The notes: a model not told the origin generated them from the letters alone. A stretch of 64,000 nucleotides of DNA from Zerene cesonia (GCF_012273895.1 NC_052118.1:6969164-7033163), one strand, 5' to 3'. Positions 1-10,935 are shown, numbered from the stretch's first letter. Made by a program: numbers and translations.

Positions 1-681
1 AACTAATTACCTAAAATTTATTAGGTTAATTGTAGAATGTAGGTAGTCACTAAGAAGGTATTTAACTTAATCCATAACTTAAGTAGGTTAAATAGTAATA
101 ATGTATATTGGTATGATGAAGGAAGCCATGGGTTATTAGTTATTCCTAGTATTCATTGATCCCAGTTAAAATACTGAAACTTGTTTATTTGAAATATTAT
201 CTCTGATTTAATGACTGTTTGTTATTAATTATGAAATCTGTTAAAGGATTATAACATTTGCCATACTTTGTTAATTATGTTTGTTTAATGTGATATGAAA
301 TAATTAACAGCTGATAAAAAATACAGATATGATTCCATTAGGGTAAATTTAAAATGAACAGTTGTCCATTGAAACGTTACATTTGGGTCTGCATTTCTCA
401 GAGAATGAAACTTTATTTTTTCGATGTGACAGGGTTTTATAAAAGTTATACTTTTACTAACCCGACCATAAAAACTAAGAATTTAATTTTATTCGATCTC
501 TTAGAATTATCCATTTAGGGTTGCATAGTCAATGAGGAATCTTTATAGTTTGTTGTCTATCTGTCCGCGATTTAGTTCAAAAACTAATTGTACTGTTGTA
601 ATTTAGGATGGGTATGTTAGTCACGCCCAAAAGCGGTAAATATAATATCAGACACATTTTTAATTTACTTCTCCTATTGTA
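1..681. repeat. Direct repeat, copy 1 (about 680 bp)
   Basis: This stretch recurs in the same orientation at 4245-4929 with only a few substitutions and one 4-bp indel. The first base of the window already lies inside the repeat, so its true left end is outside. It contains no credible ORF. At its right end, copy 1 runs into a mariner-like terminus at about 701. The family is not identified; it may be a mobile element or one unit of a tandem duplication. Confidence 0.85.
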
Positions 682-700
682 ATTTACTTCTCCTTCTATA

Positions 701-770
701 TACTTAGTCTGGCCATAAATACTGTTACACTTAATTATAAAAAAATATTACATTTGAATTTCGAATCTGT
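701..770 (-). mobile_element. Mariner-like element end, cut by assembly gap
   Basis: The 70 bases here are the exact reverse complement of 17259-17328, which sit on the other side of a different gap. The outer part (TTAGTCTGGCCATAAAT) resembles Tc1/mariner terminal inverted repeats of lepidopteran genomes. The rest of the element must lie inside the N run. The mariner assignment is from recognition of the terminus; the transposase cannot be seen. Confidence 0.6.
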
Positions 771-1770
771 NNNNNNNNNNNNNNNNNNNNNNNNNNNNNN
801 NNNNNNNNNNNNNNNNNNNNNNNNNNNNNNNNNNNNNNNNNNNNNNNNNNNNNNNNNNNNNNNNNNNNNNNNNNNNNNNNNNNNNNNNNNNNNNNNNNNN
901 NNNNNNNNNNNNNNNNNNNNNNNNNNNNNNNNNNNNNNNNNNNNNNNNNNNNNNNNNNNNNNNNNNNNNNNNNNNNNNNNNNNNNNNNNNNNNNNNNNNN
1001 NNNNNNNNNNNNNNNNNNNNNNNNNNNNNNNNNNNNNNNNNNNNNNNNNNNNNNNNNNNNNNNNNNNNNNNNNNNNNNNNNNNNNNNNNNNNNNNNNNNN
1101 NNNNNNNNNNNNNNNNNNNNNNNNNNNNNNNNNNNNNNNNNNNNNNNNNNNNNNNNNNNNNNNNNNNNNNNNNNNNNNNNNNNNNNNNNNNNNNNNNNNN
1201 NNNNNNNNNNNNNNNNNNNNNNNNNNNNNNNNNNNNNNNNNNNNNNNNNNNNNNNNNNNNNNNNNNNNNNNNNNNNNNNNNNNNNNNNNNNNNNNNNNNN
1301 NNNNNNNNNNNNNNNNNNNNNNNNNNNNNNNNNNNNNNNNNNNNNNNNNNNNNNNNNNNNNNNNNNNNNNNNNNNNNNNNNNNNNNNNNNNNNNNNNNNN
1401 NNNNNNNNNNNNNNNNNNNNNNNNNNNNNNNNNNNNNNNNNNNNNNNNNNNNNNNNNNNNNNNNNNNNNNNNNNNNNNNNNNNNNNNNNNNNNNNNNNNN
1501 NNNNNNNNNNNNNNNNNNNNNNNNNNNNNNNNNNNNNNNNNNNNNNNNNNNNNNNNNNNNNNNNNNNNNNNNNNNNNNNNNNNNNNNNNNNNNNNNNNNN
1601 NNNNNNNNNNNNNNNNNNNNNNNNNNNNNNNNNNNNNNNNNNNNNNNNNNNNNNNNNNNNNNNNNNNNNNNNNNNNNNNNNNNNNNNNNNNNNNNNNNNN
1701 NNNNNNNNNNNNNNNNNNNNNNNNNNNNNNNNNNNNNNNNNNNNNNNNNNNNNNNNNNNNNNNNNNNNNN
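771..1770. other. Assembly gap, exactly 1000 N
   Basis: The run is exactly 1000 N, a placeholder size and not a measured one. Its left edge is inside a mariner-like repeat. Apparent open frames through the N are meaningless. Confidence 0.99.
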
Positions 1771-2160
1771 TGTCTATACACATTTATTTGAGTATTTCAA
1801 TTAAATAATATGTTTCATCGGGGCCCCTATTTTTTCTATGGAGTTCAAGTCGCAGTAGGAGAGTGGCAACTCAGGATTTTTATTCTACAATACGGTCGGA
1901 CTGTCAAATTTAGTTCATACTTTCGCCGTTAAATTATATCGAGGCGATCAAGGCATGCAAACGTCTATATGACATTGACGTAAAAATTTATAAATGAATG
2001 AGCAGTGAAACATGTTGTCTTTGTCTTTTGCTACTTAGTAATTGCCTACTTATATTGTTTGTCGTCGTTTCTAGCGGTTGACGTGATTTCCAATTTCACT
2101 TTTAGCTTTAATTTTGTTATGAAAGTTGCACTACAGTTAAATAATTAGTGTAATTTCTAT
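1771..2160. other. Upstream flank of VAMP7
   Basis: AT-rich sequence between the gap and the VAMP7 core promoter. I see no ORF, repeat or RNA gene in it. Confidence 0.5.
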
Positions 2161-2163
2161 CCA

Positions 2164-2199
2164 TAAATATATAACGCAGTCCAGTAATTTAATTCAGTG
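2164..2199 (+). promoter_or_regulatory. VAMP7: Candidate VAMP7 core promoter (TATA + initiator)
   Basis: A TATA-like run (TAAATATATA) begins at 2164 and an arthropod initiator (TCAGTG) lies at 2194-2199, about 30 bp apart as in insect TATA/Inr promoters. This would give a 5' UTR of roughly 93 nt before the ATG at 2289. It is inferred from motifs in AT-rich DNA only. Confidence 0.4.
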
Positions 2200-2288
2200 A
2201 TAAATTTCTAGGATTACGAGTTGTTTTCACTAGTGGTTGGCTCTTTGTGTCCATTGTTTAATTAAATAACGTAGTGAATTCGAGCAAA

Positions 2289-2492
2289 ATGCCTATTTTA
2301 TTTAGTGTGGTTGCTAGAGGCACAGTTGTTTTAGCCAAGTATGCAACTTGTGCTGGAAACTTTACTGAAGTCACCGAACAGATTTTATCAAAAATTCCAC
2401 CACATGATGACAAATTAACTTATTCTCATGGAAATTATCTCTTTCACTACATTGCTGAGAATAAATTAGTTTATTTCTGCATTACCGATGAC
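2289..2492 (+). CDS. VAMP7: VAMP7 coding exon 1 (longin domain, N half)
   Basis: Encodes residues 1-68 and ends on a codon boundary (…CITDD) at a strong donor, GTGAGT at 2493. Reading on past the donor leads to a short non-homologous tail and a stop, so the exon ends here. Confidence 0.95.
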
Positions 2493-5400
2493 GTGAGTAA
2501 ATGTTTATTATCTACTGAAGTGTTTGATGAATGAATTATATTTAAACGTATTTTCATAAATATTCTAGAAATTTCAAAGATCCAGAGCGTTCCTATTTCT
2601 CAATGAAATCAAAAGGAGGTTCACATCAGTGTTTGGGGATACTGCCCAGACAGCTATACCATACGCTATGAACAGTGAATTTGCAAGAGTACTGGCTACA
2701 GAAATGAAACATTACAGCGAGTCCAAAGATTTAGAAACAATTTCTCGTGTCCATGGAGAATTGGACGAATTGAAGAACATCATGGTTAAAAATATTGGTA
2801 AGTTAACATATACTTAATACATGATTGTAGTTTAATTTATGTTGCTGCTGTTTGTATTGAGTGAGAAGGTTCATTTATTTATCTTGTATCAAAAATTTAA
2901 AAATTACTCTATTACATATTAAGATTAGCTTTCAATATACAGCCAAAAATATTTTTAAAGTCAATGTAAAATTTGCATTTTGATTACTCAGACTGCAATG
3001 CAACATGTAATTTAAATTATAACCTTATTTTCTGTGAGGGAATATTATTGTTTTTATTTATGCAGGCCTTGTCACCTTATCATTATGATTTGTGTGACAC
3101 ACTAACTACTATGTATGGTATGTCATTGATCTGATTATATATTAATTATTAATGATGCATCAGATGGAACGTTTCATAATAAATAATAATTGAGAAAATA
3201 CTTCATTATATAAACAAAGGATAAATAAAAATAACTAGCTTACAGCCTATGGTTTTGTCAAAAGAAAATATATGCACGGGGTAAAAATCCAAACATGAAA
3301 AAAGGAAATGTTTTGTTTCCTTCTCTTTAAACCCTTAAACTTTCAGAACTCAAAATCTTAAACCTTCATAAGTCATAGGATAGAGAGAGACCATGCCAAC
3401 CTATAAGAAAAACCAAATTTCCTCTAGGTTTCTTAAACATTATTTCTTAAAATTTATTTCATGTCTCTCACTTTAAATAGAAATAATGCATCTATATTAT
3501 ACCTCAATATGTTATGCTCAAACTCTTTATGTTGAATCAAAATCTGTCTGCTAAAAAAACATACTTTTATTTATTGTTGTCTCTTCTTTACTATTGTCAT
3601 TTGATTCATTCGTGCATAAGGGGATCATAACACATTTTTGTTCTGATATTCAACTTTGAAAAAAGCAAATAAAAGAGAAAACTGACTCTAACAATTCTTA
3701 TGGACAAGGTATTAAGAAATTAATAGCAAGGTATTAGTTCAGAGAGCCTACTATAGCATTTATGAATATATGGAAGATGACAATTGATGGAATGTTGTCG
3801 CTTAAGAACCACAGGACAGTTCTTCAGCATCTTTGTTATGTACATATTACATATTATGTAGAACTAAAATATAATATTGATTTTATTTTAAAAGAGCAAT
3901 TACAGAGTTTCTTGCCTTGTTCTCTGTGGAAACTGCTTTCTGAACCGGTGGTAAATGTTAAAACTCTGTAAAATGACAATTCAAAAGTACTTCTATTAGA
4001 AGTCTAATTGAATTAATAAATGTTTGAGTTTGTGTGAGTTTAATATAAATTTCAAATTTTGTATTTAGATATCATATAAGTTACAGGTAATTGAAAAGGT
4101 AGGTTAAGATATAAATTTGATTGAAAAACAACTTAAGCAGAAGGATTAAAGTATTAAATAAAGCACTAAATACATGTTTTAAAGCTAAAATATGTATGAA
4201 ATTATTCTTATGCCTCTTAATCAAGGTCAAGTAGATACCATAAAAACTAATTACCTAAAATTTATTAGGTTAATTGTAGAATGTAGGTAGTCACTAAGAA
4301 GGTATTTAACTTAATCCATAACTTAAGTAGGTTAAATAGTAATAATGTATATTGGTATGATGAAGGAAGCCATGGGTTATTAGTTATTCCTAGTATTCAT
4401 TGATCCCAGTTAAAATACTGAAACTTGTTTATTTGAAATATTATCTCTGATTAAATGACTGTTTGTTATTAATTATGAAATCTGTTAAAGGATTATAACA
4501 TTTGCCATACTTTGTTAATTATGTTTGTTTAATGTGATATGAAATAATTAACAGCTGATAAAAAATACAGATATGATTCCATTAGGGTAAATTTAAAATG
4601 AACAGTTGTCCATTGAAACGTTACATTTGGGTCTGCATTTCTCAGAGAATGAAACTTTATTTTTTCGATGTGACAGGGTTTTATTAAATTTATACTTTTA
4701 CTAACCCGACCATAAAAACTAAGAATGTATTTAATTTTATTCGATCTCTTAGAATTATCCATTTAGGGTTGCATAGTCAATGAGGAATCTTTATAGTTTG
4801 TTGTCTATCTGTCCGCGATTTAGTTCAAAAACTAATCGTACTGTTGTAATTTAGGATGGGTATGTTAGTCACGCCCAAAAGTGGTAAATATAATATCAGA
4901 CACATTTTTAATTTACTTCTCCTATTGTAGTCTTCTATATATATATATATATATGTAAAGATGATTATTTCGACAACGACGACGACGATAAAAAAGTGTA
5001 TTCATAATTAATATGTGTACTGTGTGAACATAGGGTTTCTTAGTCTTCATATATTCTACTATTTCTCCTATCCTATTAATAATATAATAAATGCGAAAGT
5101 TTGTAAGAATGTGTGTGTTTGTTGCTCTTTCACGCAAAAACTACTGAACCGATTGCAATGAAATATGGTACGTAGACAGCTGGACAACTGGAATAACATA
5201 TAGGCAACTTTTTATCCCGATATTCCTACGGGATACGGACGTACGCGGGTGAAACCGCGGGGCGCAGCTAGTTGGCTATATGGGAACAAATATTTCGTGC
5301 ACAGCTGACCTTCATGCTTGAGATTATGCATGATTATTAGATATTGTTACCCTCATTACTGAATGATTCTATGTTCGAATAGTCAATTATAATAAAATGC

Positions 5401-6638
5401 CTCAAATCACGAAAATTCACCCAAGCAAAAGACATAACATTATGCAATATAGTAAAAAAAATTATTCATAAAGAAGAAACTCTTATCAAAACTACCTTTT
5501 TAATATGTATAATGGATATTAAACACCAATGGAGTTTTTTTTTTAAATAAAAAATAGTTTTCTTCCAATTATAAGGCTGAGGCTTTTCCTTACATATTAA
5601 CCAATAAAAACATAACCTATAATAGTATTTCCACAATTGTTCTTCAAAAATTACTATTATTATGTTATGTACGTCATATTTGCCATTGGAAAAACAAATT
5701 GTGAATATTTATTAATCAATTGTATAATATAAATTTTGACAATGCATTTATATTAATGGTAATAGAAACTCCGTCTTTACTCCATTTTATACTATACAAG
5801 TATAAAAAAAAATCGGGAACAAAAAATAGTGACCAATACACTTTCTTTGCAATTTCTCCATATTTTTAACTGTTCAAAAGAAAAGAACAAGACGTATAAA
5901 CCATGTTGAATGTTATAATTAAATATTTATAAGAATGTCGGGTAATTTCATCAATATTCAGGTAATTATTCGCTATTTACAGACAATATGGCGATGCGTG
6001 GTGAGAAATTGGAGCTTCTAGTTGACAAGGCTGACAATTTAGCGACCAGCGTGAGTATATATGTAAATTTATGTAAATATAGTGGAGCTGTTATTCCAAA
6101 ACACGTTGATGATATGAATTTTTTACATACAATTTATAAATTTTTATCTATTGATCTGTATATGTGAATTTTTGGGGAGTCATAAGGTAAACTCAAACAT
6201 AATTTGTTGAATGTCAATGGGAAAGTGTGTTTGTCTGTCTTTAAAAAAAGATATTGTTGTCTGGAGATAGGACACTAGAGAGTGGCTATAGATATAGTTA
6301 AACTCTTTCCATTCACTACGCGAGTGAAGTCGCAGGCGAAGAACTGTGGTATTTCTATATTTTTACTATTCAATGTAAGCCCTGGACGATTGAGTGAATA
6401 AGAAGCAGTAAGGCTTCGCACTTCTTACGCAGATCTTTATTTTTATCTCACAAGTTATTTAATATGTTTCTTTTTTCAGTCCATCTCGTATAGGGCTTCT
6501 GCGAGGACCTTACAACGTTCATTGTTTTGGAAAAATATAAAAATGTATGTGATTATGGCATTGATTTTTGCGTTCGCGATTTATTTGATTGGCGCGATGG
6601 CCTGTGGCGGACTCGCGTGGAGATCTTGTGTTGGTTAG
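2289..6638 (+). CDS. VAMP7: VAMP7, longin R-SNARE (4 exons)
   Basis: Vesicle-associated membrane protein 7 is an R-SNARE that pairs with Q-SNAREs to fuse late endosomes, lysosomes and secretory vesicles with target membranes. Exons are 2289-2492, 2569-2797, 5983-6050 and 6480-6638; all junctions are GT-AG and in phase, giving 219 residues against about 220 in vertebrate VAMP7. Residues 1 to about 120 are the longin domain (starts MPILFSVVARGTVVLAKYAT; contains KLTYSHGNYLFHYI). The SNARE motif spans about 125-187, with the zero-layer arginine at position 150 in NMAMRGEKLELL. A hydrophobic anchor covers about 189-208, followed by a short Cys-containing luminal tail. ATG 2289 is chosen because it matches the family start exactly; the in-frame GTG at 2274 is only an extension. 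A possible poly(A) signal is at 6871-6876. The family assignment is firm. Confidence 0.96.
2569..2797 (+). CDS. VAMP7: VAMP7 coding exon 2 (longin C half, SNARE start)
   Basis: The acceptor is TTCTAG at 2563-2568; the donor GTAAGT starts at 2798. It encodes residues 69-144 plus one base of codon 145. The order FQRSRAF … TAIPYAMNSEF … LDELKNIMVKNI matches VAMP7. The intron before it is only 76 bp. Confidence 0.95.
3760..4050 (+). repeat. LINE-like 3' fragment
   Basis: The block at 3764-3955 is homologous to the reverse complement of about 10590-10815, and the tail at 3968-4045 is homologous, in direct orientation, to about 10865-10935. The tail ends in GTTTGAGTTTG-type repeats, as lepidopteran LINE 3' ends do. 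The short open frame at 3762-3971 lies in this repeat and is not a gene. Confidence 0.6.
4245..4929. repeat. Direct repeat, copy 2 (about 685 bp)
   Basis: Near-identical to 1-681; I count only a handful of differences, including a 4-bp insertion around 4726. It lies inside VAMP7 intron 2. Right of it, copy 2 passes into a TA microsatellite where copy 1 passes into a mariner end. Confidence 0.85.
5071..5271 (+). mobile_element. Non-autonomous Helitron-like element, copy 1
   Basis: It starts with TC (TCCTATTAATAATATAATAA), ends in CTAG, and has a GC hairpin (CGCGGGTGAAACCGCG) just before the end. It is flanked by A on the left and T on the right, as expected for Helitron insertion between A and T. 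It is about 200 bp and non-coding, with relatives at 22294, 23391, 35613 and 43438. Confidence 0.7.
5983..6050 (+). CDS. VAMP7: VAMP7 coding exon 3 (SNARE zero layer)
   Basis: Acceptor TTTACAG ends at 5982; donor GTGAGT starts at 6051. The 68 nt complete the split Asp codon (G|AC) and encode NMAMRGEKLELLVDKADNLA and two more residues. Arg150 is the zero-layer residue that defines R-SNAREs. Confidence 0.93.
6480..6638 (+). CDS. VAMP7: VAMP7 coding exon 4 (SNARE end, membrane anchor)
   Basis: Acceptor TTTTTTCAG ends at 6479 and the stop TAG is at 6636-6638. It encodes the end of the SNARE helix, a basic WKNIK juxtamembrane stretch, a single hydrophobic segment and a tail with two cysteines. 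Confidence 0.94.
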   Translation, partial: SISYRASARTLQRSLFWKNIKMYVIMALIFAFAIYLIGAMACGGLAWRSCVG

Positions 6639-6870
6639 GACAAACTCCATTTTTCATTAAATTATAACGAATATATAGAAATGAGAGTACCGATTTTATT
6701 GCCGTCTAACAACGTATTATGTATAATGTATGTTTTGTTTTAATTTTTATTCAGCAAAAATTCCTAAAAAGGTTATTCCTCCAATTGTTAAAACGCAAAA
6801 TTATATCAGTTGGTAGGTCATATTGATGCAATTATTTCCTCATTCCGGCTTATCCTTTATATAATATTGA

Positions 6871-6876
6871 AATAAA
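6871..6876 (+). terminator. VAMP7: Candidate VAMP7 poly(A) signal
   Basis: A canonical AATAAA lies 233 nt after the VAMP7 stop codon. In AT-rich DNA this hexamer is common by chance, so the site is only a candidate. Confidence 0.35.
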
Positions 6877-7106
6877 CAAATGACCATTTATTTACATCTC
6901 AAATTAACGCACGTTTTCACCAAACACCATTTAAGAAACCACCGAAATATTCAATTGACATGTGGTTTGATACCACCAGCTGTCCTTCATAAGGTATTTG
7001 GTGAAATCATGGCTTAGTAAATACGTATATGCAATAAATATTATATAGTTTTCGTCCAACTACTTGATCGTTCTGAAGTATGTGATAGGTGGAAATCAAA
7101 ACGCAA

Positions 7107-7308
7107 TTTTCTATAAGAAACAGTATTCGTCTACATACAGACTATTCTGAACAGATGTGCACACGGGTGCAAACGTGTGCGGACACGCTTATATCTAAGC
7201 GTTATTCTAAAATACTTCACATAGTGAAAGGGGCCCAAGGGGCAGCTTGAGTTTAAATTGACTTCATAATAGTCTGTATGTTTGACGAATACTGTATTCC
7301 ATAGAACA
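7107..7308. mobile_element. MITE-like element with long terminal inverted repeats
   Basis: The left end (TTCTATAAGAAACAGTATTC at 7109 onward) pairs with the right end (ACTGTATTCCATAGAA at about 7291-7306), and the inverted similarity continues inward through CATACAGACTATT, giving TIRs of roughly 45 bp with a few mismatches. The whole unit is about 200 bp and has no ORF. The family is not identified. Confidence 0.6.
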
Positions 7309-7929
7309 TTTAATCATGATAGTGATGTTTTAAGATGTTTAATTTGAAACCTATAAACACAATGTTGTTCTAACGATTTCAAATCTATGAATTTATTATG
7401 TAAATGCATAAATTTGATTAAGTGAATTATCTCTTAATCAAATTTATACAATATATAAGTATTATTATAATTATATAATAATACTCTTAAAAACTTTAAA
7501 TAAAGAAAGAGAGATGATATTTTTATAAAACCTCCAGTGACCATTCAATTTAGGATATTTTAATTTACTGAATTAAAGTAGACAAGTTTTAGTACATCCA
7601 GAATCAACTGATATGTTATAAAGTATGACCATCTTAAGACATCACTGCTGTCTTCTATATTTTTATTTATTCAGAATATCCAACACAAATATCATTGTTA
7701 TTTATTTGTATGTAGTTAAATAAATACAAATATAATGACACTGTTAATATTTGACTTGTAAACTCATAGAGAATATTATACGATATTAAATATCAGATAA
7801 ATAATAAATAAATGATTCCTTACATACAACATATTAGTTTTAGAATTGTAATCAATGAATTCTTTGAAATATAAATTTAAAATTGTCAGATTGATTTTAT
7901 ATTTTTGTTTTATTATCATAAATATATAA

Positions 7930-7970
7930 CAATTCGGAATAAAAGTTCCATAAACTTTTATTCCGAATTG
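7930..7970. repeat. Perfect 18-bp inverted repeat, 5-nt loop
   Basis: CAATTCGGAATAAAAGTT at 7930-7947 is followed after CCATA by its exact reverse complement at 7953-7970. A looser inverted repeat with 15-bp arms lies about 500 bp upstream, near 7410-7450. No neighbouring coding frame explains it. Confidence 0.85.
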
Positions 7971-8375
7971 ATATCTGTAAATTGCATTTAAAATTTATTT
8001 TTATGTAGTATTATTTTTTATAGTGTTAAAAACTAAAATATGGCAATACTGGCACATACATACATTAAGGGTCTAATTATATATGCATTTGATTGTTCTT
8101 AAAATAATTTTCCTCATAAAACTTGCAGATTCTTAATCTATATCTAGTACCCATTTCTTATCAATTTGCTGCTCTAACTTCTCTTCTAATGTTGTAACTG
8201 TTTCTCTACACTTAATGCATGGAATGGTACAACAATGCACCACCTAAATAATTGTAGCAATTTACTGAATACGTGCCTACAAAGTTGATTCTTGTAGTAT
8301 CTCAATACATTCTCCTTTTGTTTTAAATTAACCTTAATTGATTGCCAATTACTTAAGGAAATTAAAAGAAAAAAA

Positions 8376-8612
8376 TTATTTATTGTCAATGCAGTAATTA
8401 AGTGTTGGCTGTGAATATTGGCGAAAATTGGCGTTTATCTGCCTAAAAACATAACTAATATGAGATAAGAAATTGCCACAAAAAAAGAATCCCGAACATA
8501 TTTTAGTTTTAAGGGCTATAAATATACAAGGTGTCAATGATTTTGGATCATTTACTTACCTATTCTCCGTATCTGTTAGTATGTTTAATAAAAAGAATAA
8601 AAATGCCAACAT
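8376..8612 (-). CDS. Speculative two-exon small secreted peptide
   Basis: On the minus strand an ATG at 8612 opens a hydrophobic, signal-peptide-like start (MLAFLFFLLNILTDTEN). It meets a good donor (GTAAGT, reading down from 8559), a 117-bp intron ending TTTTTAG, and an in-phase second exon (8442-8376) that stops at TAA, giving 39 residues with one Cys. Another open minus stretch at about 8137-8246, after a TTATTTAG acceptor-like site, encodes a Cys- and Lys-rich tail and might be a further exon of a decayed gene. I recognise no family; AT-rich chance is a real alternative. Confidence 0.15.
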
Positions 8613-9605
8613 ATGTGGAGAATAGATTAAAGAATTATTCAAATGCAAAATGCAACTATGATAAAGGACCCAAATCCTAAGACACAATGTATGCACTTTT
8701 ATCACCATAAAATGTTTCTTTATCTTATCCCATTATAAAGACTTTAGTATTGTGATATCAATTTTATATTTAAGTAAAAAACTTGTTTATTAATTGTGTA
8801 ACTATGTTATAAATTTGTAGATTATTATAAAGCGTTGTTTTATTTGACTTCCTTAATTAAAACTGTAATTCAATAATCAAATATAATATCAATGTGTCTG
8901 ACATTTAATCTTGGTGAATCATGCAAGTATTATAAAAAAAATATATTTTTATTATTTGATTGTATAAAATACAGATGTGAGTAAATTTTATTATAATTTA
9001 TTAACTCAATAATTACTTTTGGTCCAGAAAAATCTTTCTATATACATACAGCTCCATTATTCTTTAGGTAATGTAGCTATTTTTTACCTTTTATACCAAT
9101 TATATCTGAGCAGATCTTTATACATGTATTATTTGTAAGGATTTGTGATACTATTGAGCAGTAGTTGCCAGAAAATACGTGTTCAGGGTATTCACCATGA
9201 TCAATATTATAATTATATATTTTAATTTACAAATTGTAGGACTTTCATGAGTGTAAACTTTTGTTGATTCTCGAAATGGTGTTTATAGTAAATATATAAT
9301 TAAGAGAGGTCAAATGCGCGTAAAGGTGGGCATTCATGGACCATCCATCTGCATCAAACTATCACATCAAATGGCGCAAATTACGCCCATAATTTTATCG
9401 TGAATGCTAACTCCATTTCGTCTAAACCATTTCAAAACCCTAAGTGTATTGCAAACTGTTGCTTCAAGCCCATTTAGAAGTCCAATCCAGATTTCGGACA
9501 TCGAGTAGAAGGCTTGGAAGTAAGGCTTGGAACCACTTTTTGCATTATATTTCAGGGGCCAAGTTCCATGAACATATTTCAAGATAATATATAATTGAAT
9601 AAGAG

Positions 9606-9780
9606 CAGTGATGTTTCTGTGGTTAGGAATGCGGATGTATAAACGAAAAATCGGGGTTTGATCCCGGGCGAGTAGTCCACTCGCACAATATTCACATCAA
9701 AATTTCGACGACATGACGTGACATCAACCAACCCATACTTGGGCAGTAGGGTTGATAATTAATTATTATGATGATTAATG
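9606..9780 (+). mobile_element. Diverged tRNA-derived SINE
   Basis: This is an older copy of the SINE at 17706. The B-box-like GGTTTGATCCC (one change from GGTTCGA..CC), the shared middle (CGACGACATGACGTGACATC) and the final ATTATGATGATTAATG tail are recognisable. The A box has decayed. Confidence 0.6.
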
Positions 9781-10183
9781 AACTGCTCACACAACTTCAT
9801 AGGTAAAAAAAGGAAATCGCGGACTCCCCACTATAAATAATTTTGATTTTGAATTTGAATCCTTTCGTAATTCTCATGCTTTCGGCGTGAGCAAGTACCT
9901 CATGGTCTTTTTTATGAAGATGAGCGATATAAAGGTTTTCTGATCTCAAAATCTTTTTTGGGTACAAACACAGAATATAGTACAAGTTTGAATAATTAGA
10001 TGTACACAATCTTTCACTAACTTGCATGCTGTGTACAAGTATCTTCTCATCATGGCGCTGGTCATCTAATAGTCGTTCTCTAAGCAAATTGGCTCTCATG
10101 GTAAGCTGACATAAATCGATTATCTATCACGTCTAATTCTGTTTTAAACTAGTTTTTAATTTTCAGTCTGATGATGGTACCTA

Positions 10184-10525
10184 TTTTTTTTTTTTATCTT
10201 ACAGTCGGCAATGGAGCTGGTGGGACGCCTGATGGTAAGCGCTACCACCGCCCATGAACATTTGGAGAGGCATAAGGTCCATTGCAGTCCTTACGCCTCT
10301 ACAAATGGATTGCCGACTTTTTGGGAAGGGATCAAGAAAGGATTGGCGATAGGAATAAAGGAAAGGACTGGGAAGGGTAAGGAAAAGGATATGGGCCTCC
10401 GGCTCCCCCACTCACCGAACGAAACACAGCAGAATGCTATTTCACGCCGGTCTTCTGTGGGGGTGTGGTACTTCCCCGGTGCGAGCTGGCCCAATTCGTG
10501 CCGAAGCGTGCTTGACTACCACATC
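10184..10525 (-). mobile_element. Interspersed retroposon, copy A
   Basis: It starts with a poly-T run (a poly-A tail on the minus strand) and continues with TCGGCAATGGAGCTGGTGGG up to a CCGAAGCGTGCTTGACT-type end. It is clearly homologous over its length to 24577-24930, with partial copies at 15074-15259 and 50188-50285. The two overlapping frames of 139 and 70 codons in it are not conserved between copies, so it is treated as non-coding. Confidence 0.7.
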
Positions 10526-10589
10526 AAAAACCTACAGCTGTTAAGATACAATGGCCTTGATACATATTATATTGAATTGTGCTACAGGA

Positions 10590-10935
10590 CAATTAACATT
10601 TACCACCGGTACGGAAAGCAGATTCCATAGAGATGAGCCGGCAAGAAACTCTGTAGTTGCTCTTTTAAAATAAATCAATTTTACATTTTAGTTCTACATA
10701 ATATGTAATGCTATAAAACTAAAAATTAAATGTAATATGTAGATAACAATTATACCAAAGAACTGCCCTGTGTTTCTTAATCGACAACATTCCATTGATC
10801 TTCCATATATTCATTAAAAATAATTATATATGTTTAGACCACATAGTCGTAGCGAATATATAACTGTGTAAAATGTTGATTCAAAAGTGCTTCTATAAAA
10901 AGTCTAAGTGAATAAATAAGTTTGAGTTTTGAGCT
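10590..10935 (+). mobile_element. LINE copy with inverted 5' part
   Basis: The segment 10590-10815 is the reverse complement of the family sequence seen at 3764-3955, whereas the tail at 10865-10935 is in the direct orientation. An inverted 5' portion followed by a sense 3' tail is the signature of twin-primed LINE insertion. It also carries the motif GCCGGCAAGAAACTC, common in lepidopteran LINEs. Confidence 0.5.

Larger units (their letters stand above)
2798..5982. other. VAMP7 intron 2, repeat-filled
   Basis: The 3.2-kb intron holds a LINE-derived fragment (3760-4050), the second copy of the ~680-bp direct repeat (4245-4929), a TA microsatellite (about 4937-4954) with a nearby short GAC/ACG run, and a 201-bp Helitron-like element (5071-5271). 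I see no coding sequence. Confidence 0.8.

Noticed and set aside
731..1791. Long open frames of about 345-350 codons
   Set aside because: They run through the 1000-N gap; N codons are not evidence of coding. The same applies to frames across 16257-17256 and 53513-54512.
3762..3971. 69-codon frame in VAMP7 intron 2
   Set aside because: It falls within a LINE-derived repeat with an inverted relative at 10590-10815.
4529..4762. 77-codon minus frame
   Set aside because: It lies in the duplicated ~680-bp repeat and copy 1 does not keep the frame (indel); no domain recognised.
4937..4990. Tandem repeats resembling an array
   Set aside because: These are a TA microsatellite and a short ACG run, not a spaced CRISPR-type array.
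10211..10630. 139-codon open frame
   Set aside because: It lies in a retroposon repeated at 24577-24930, where the frame is not kept. Same reasoning for 10199-10494, 24500-24932 and 14944-15240.
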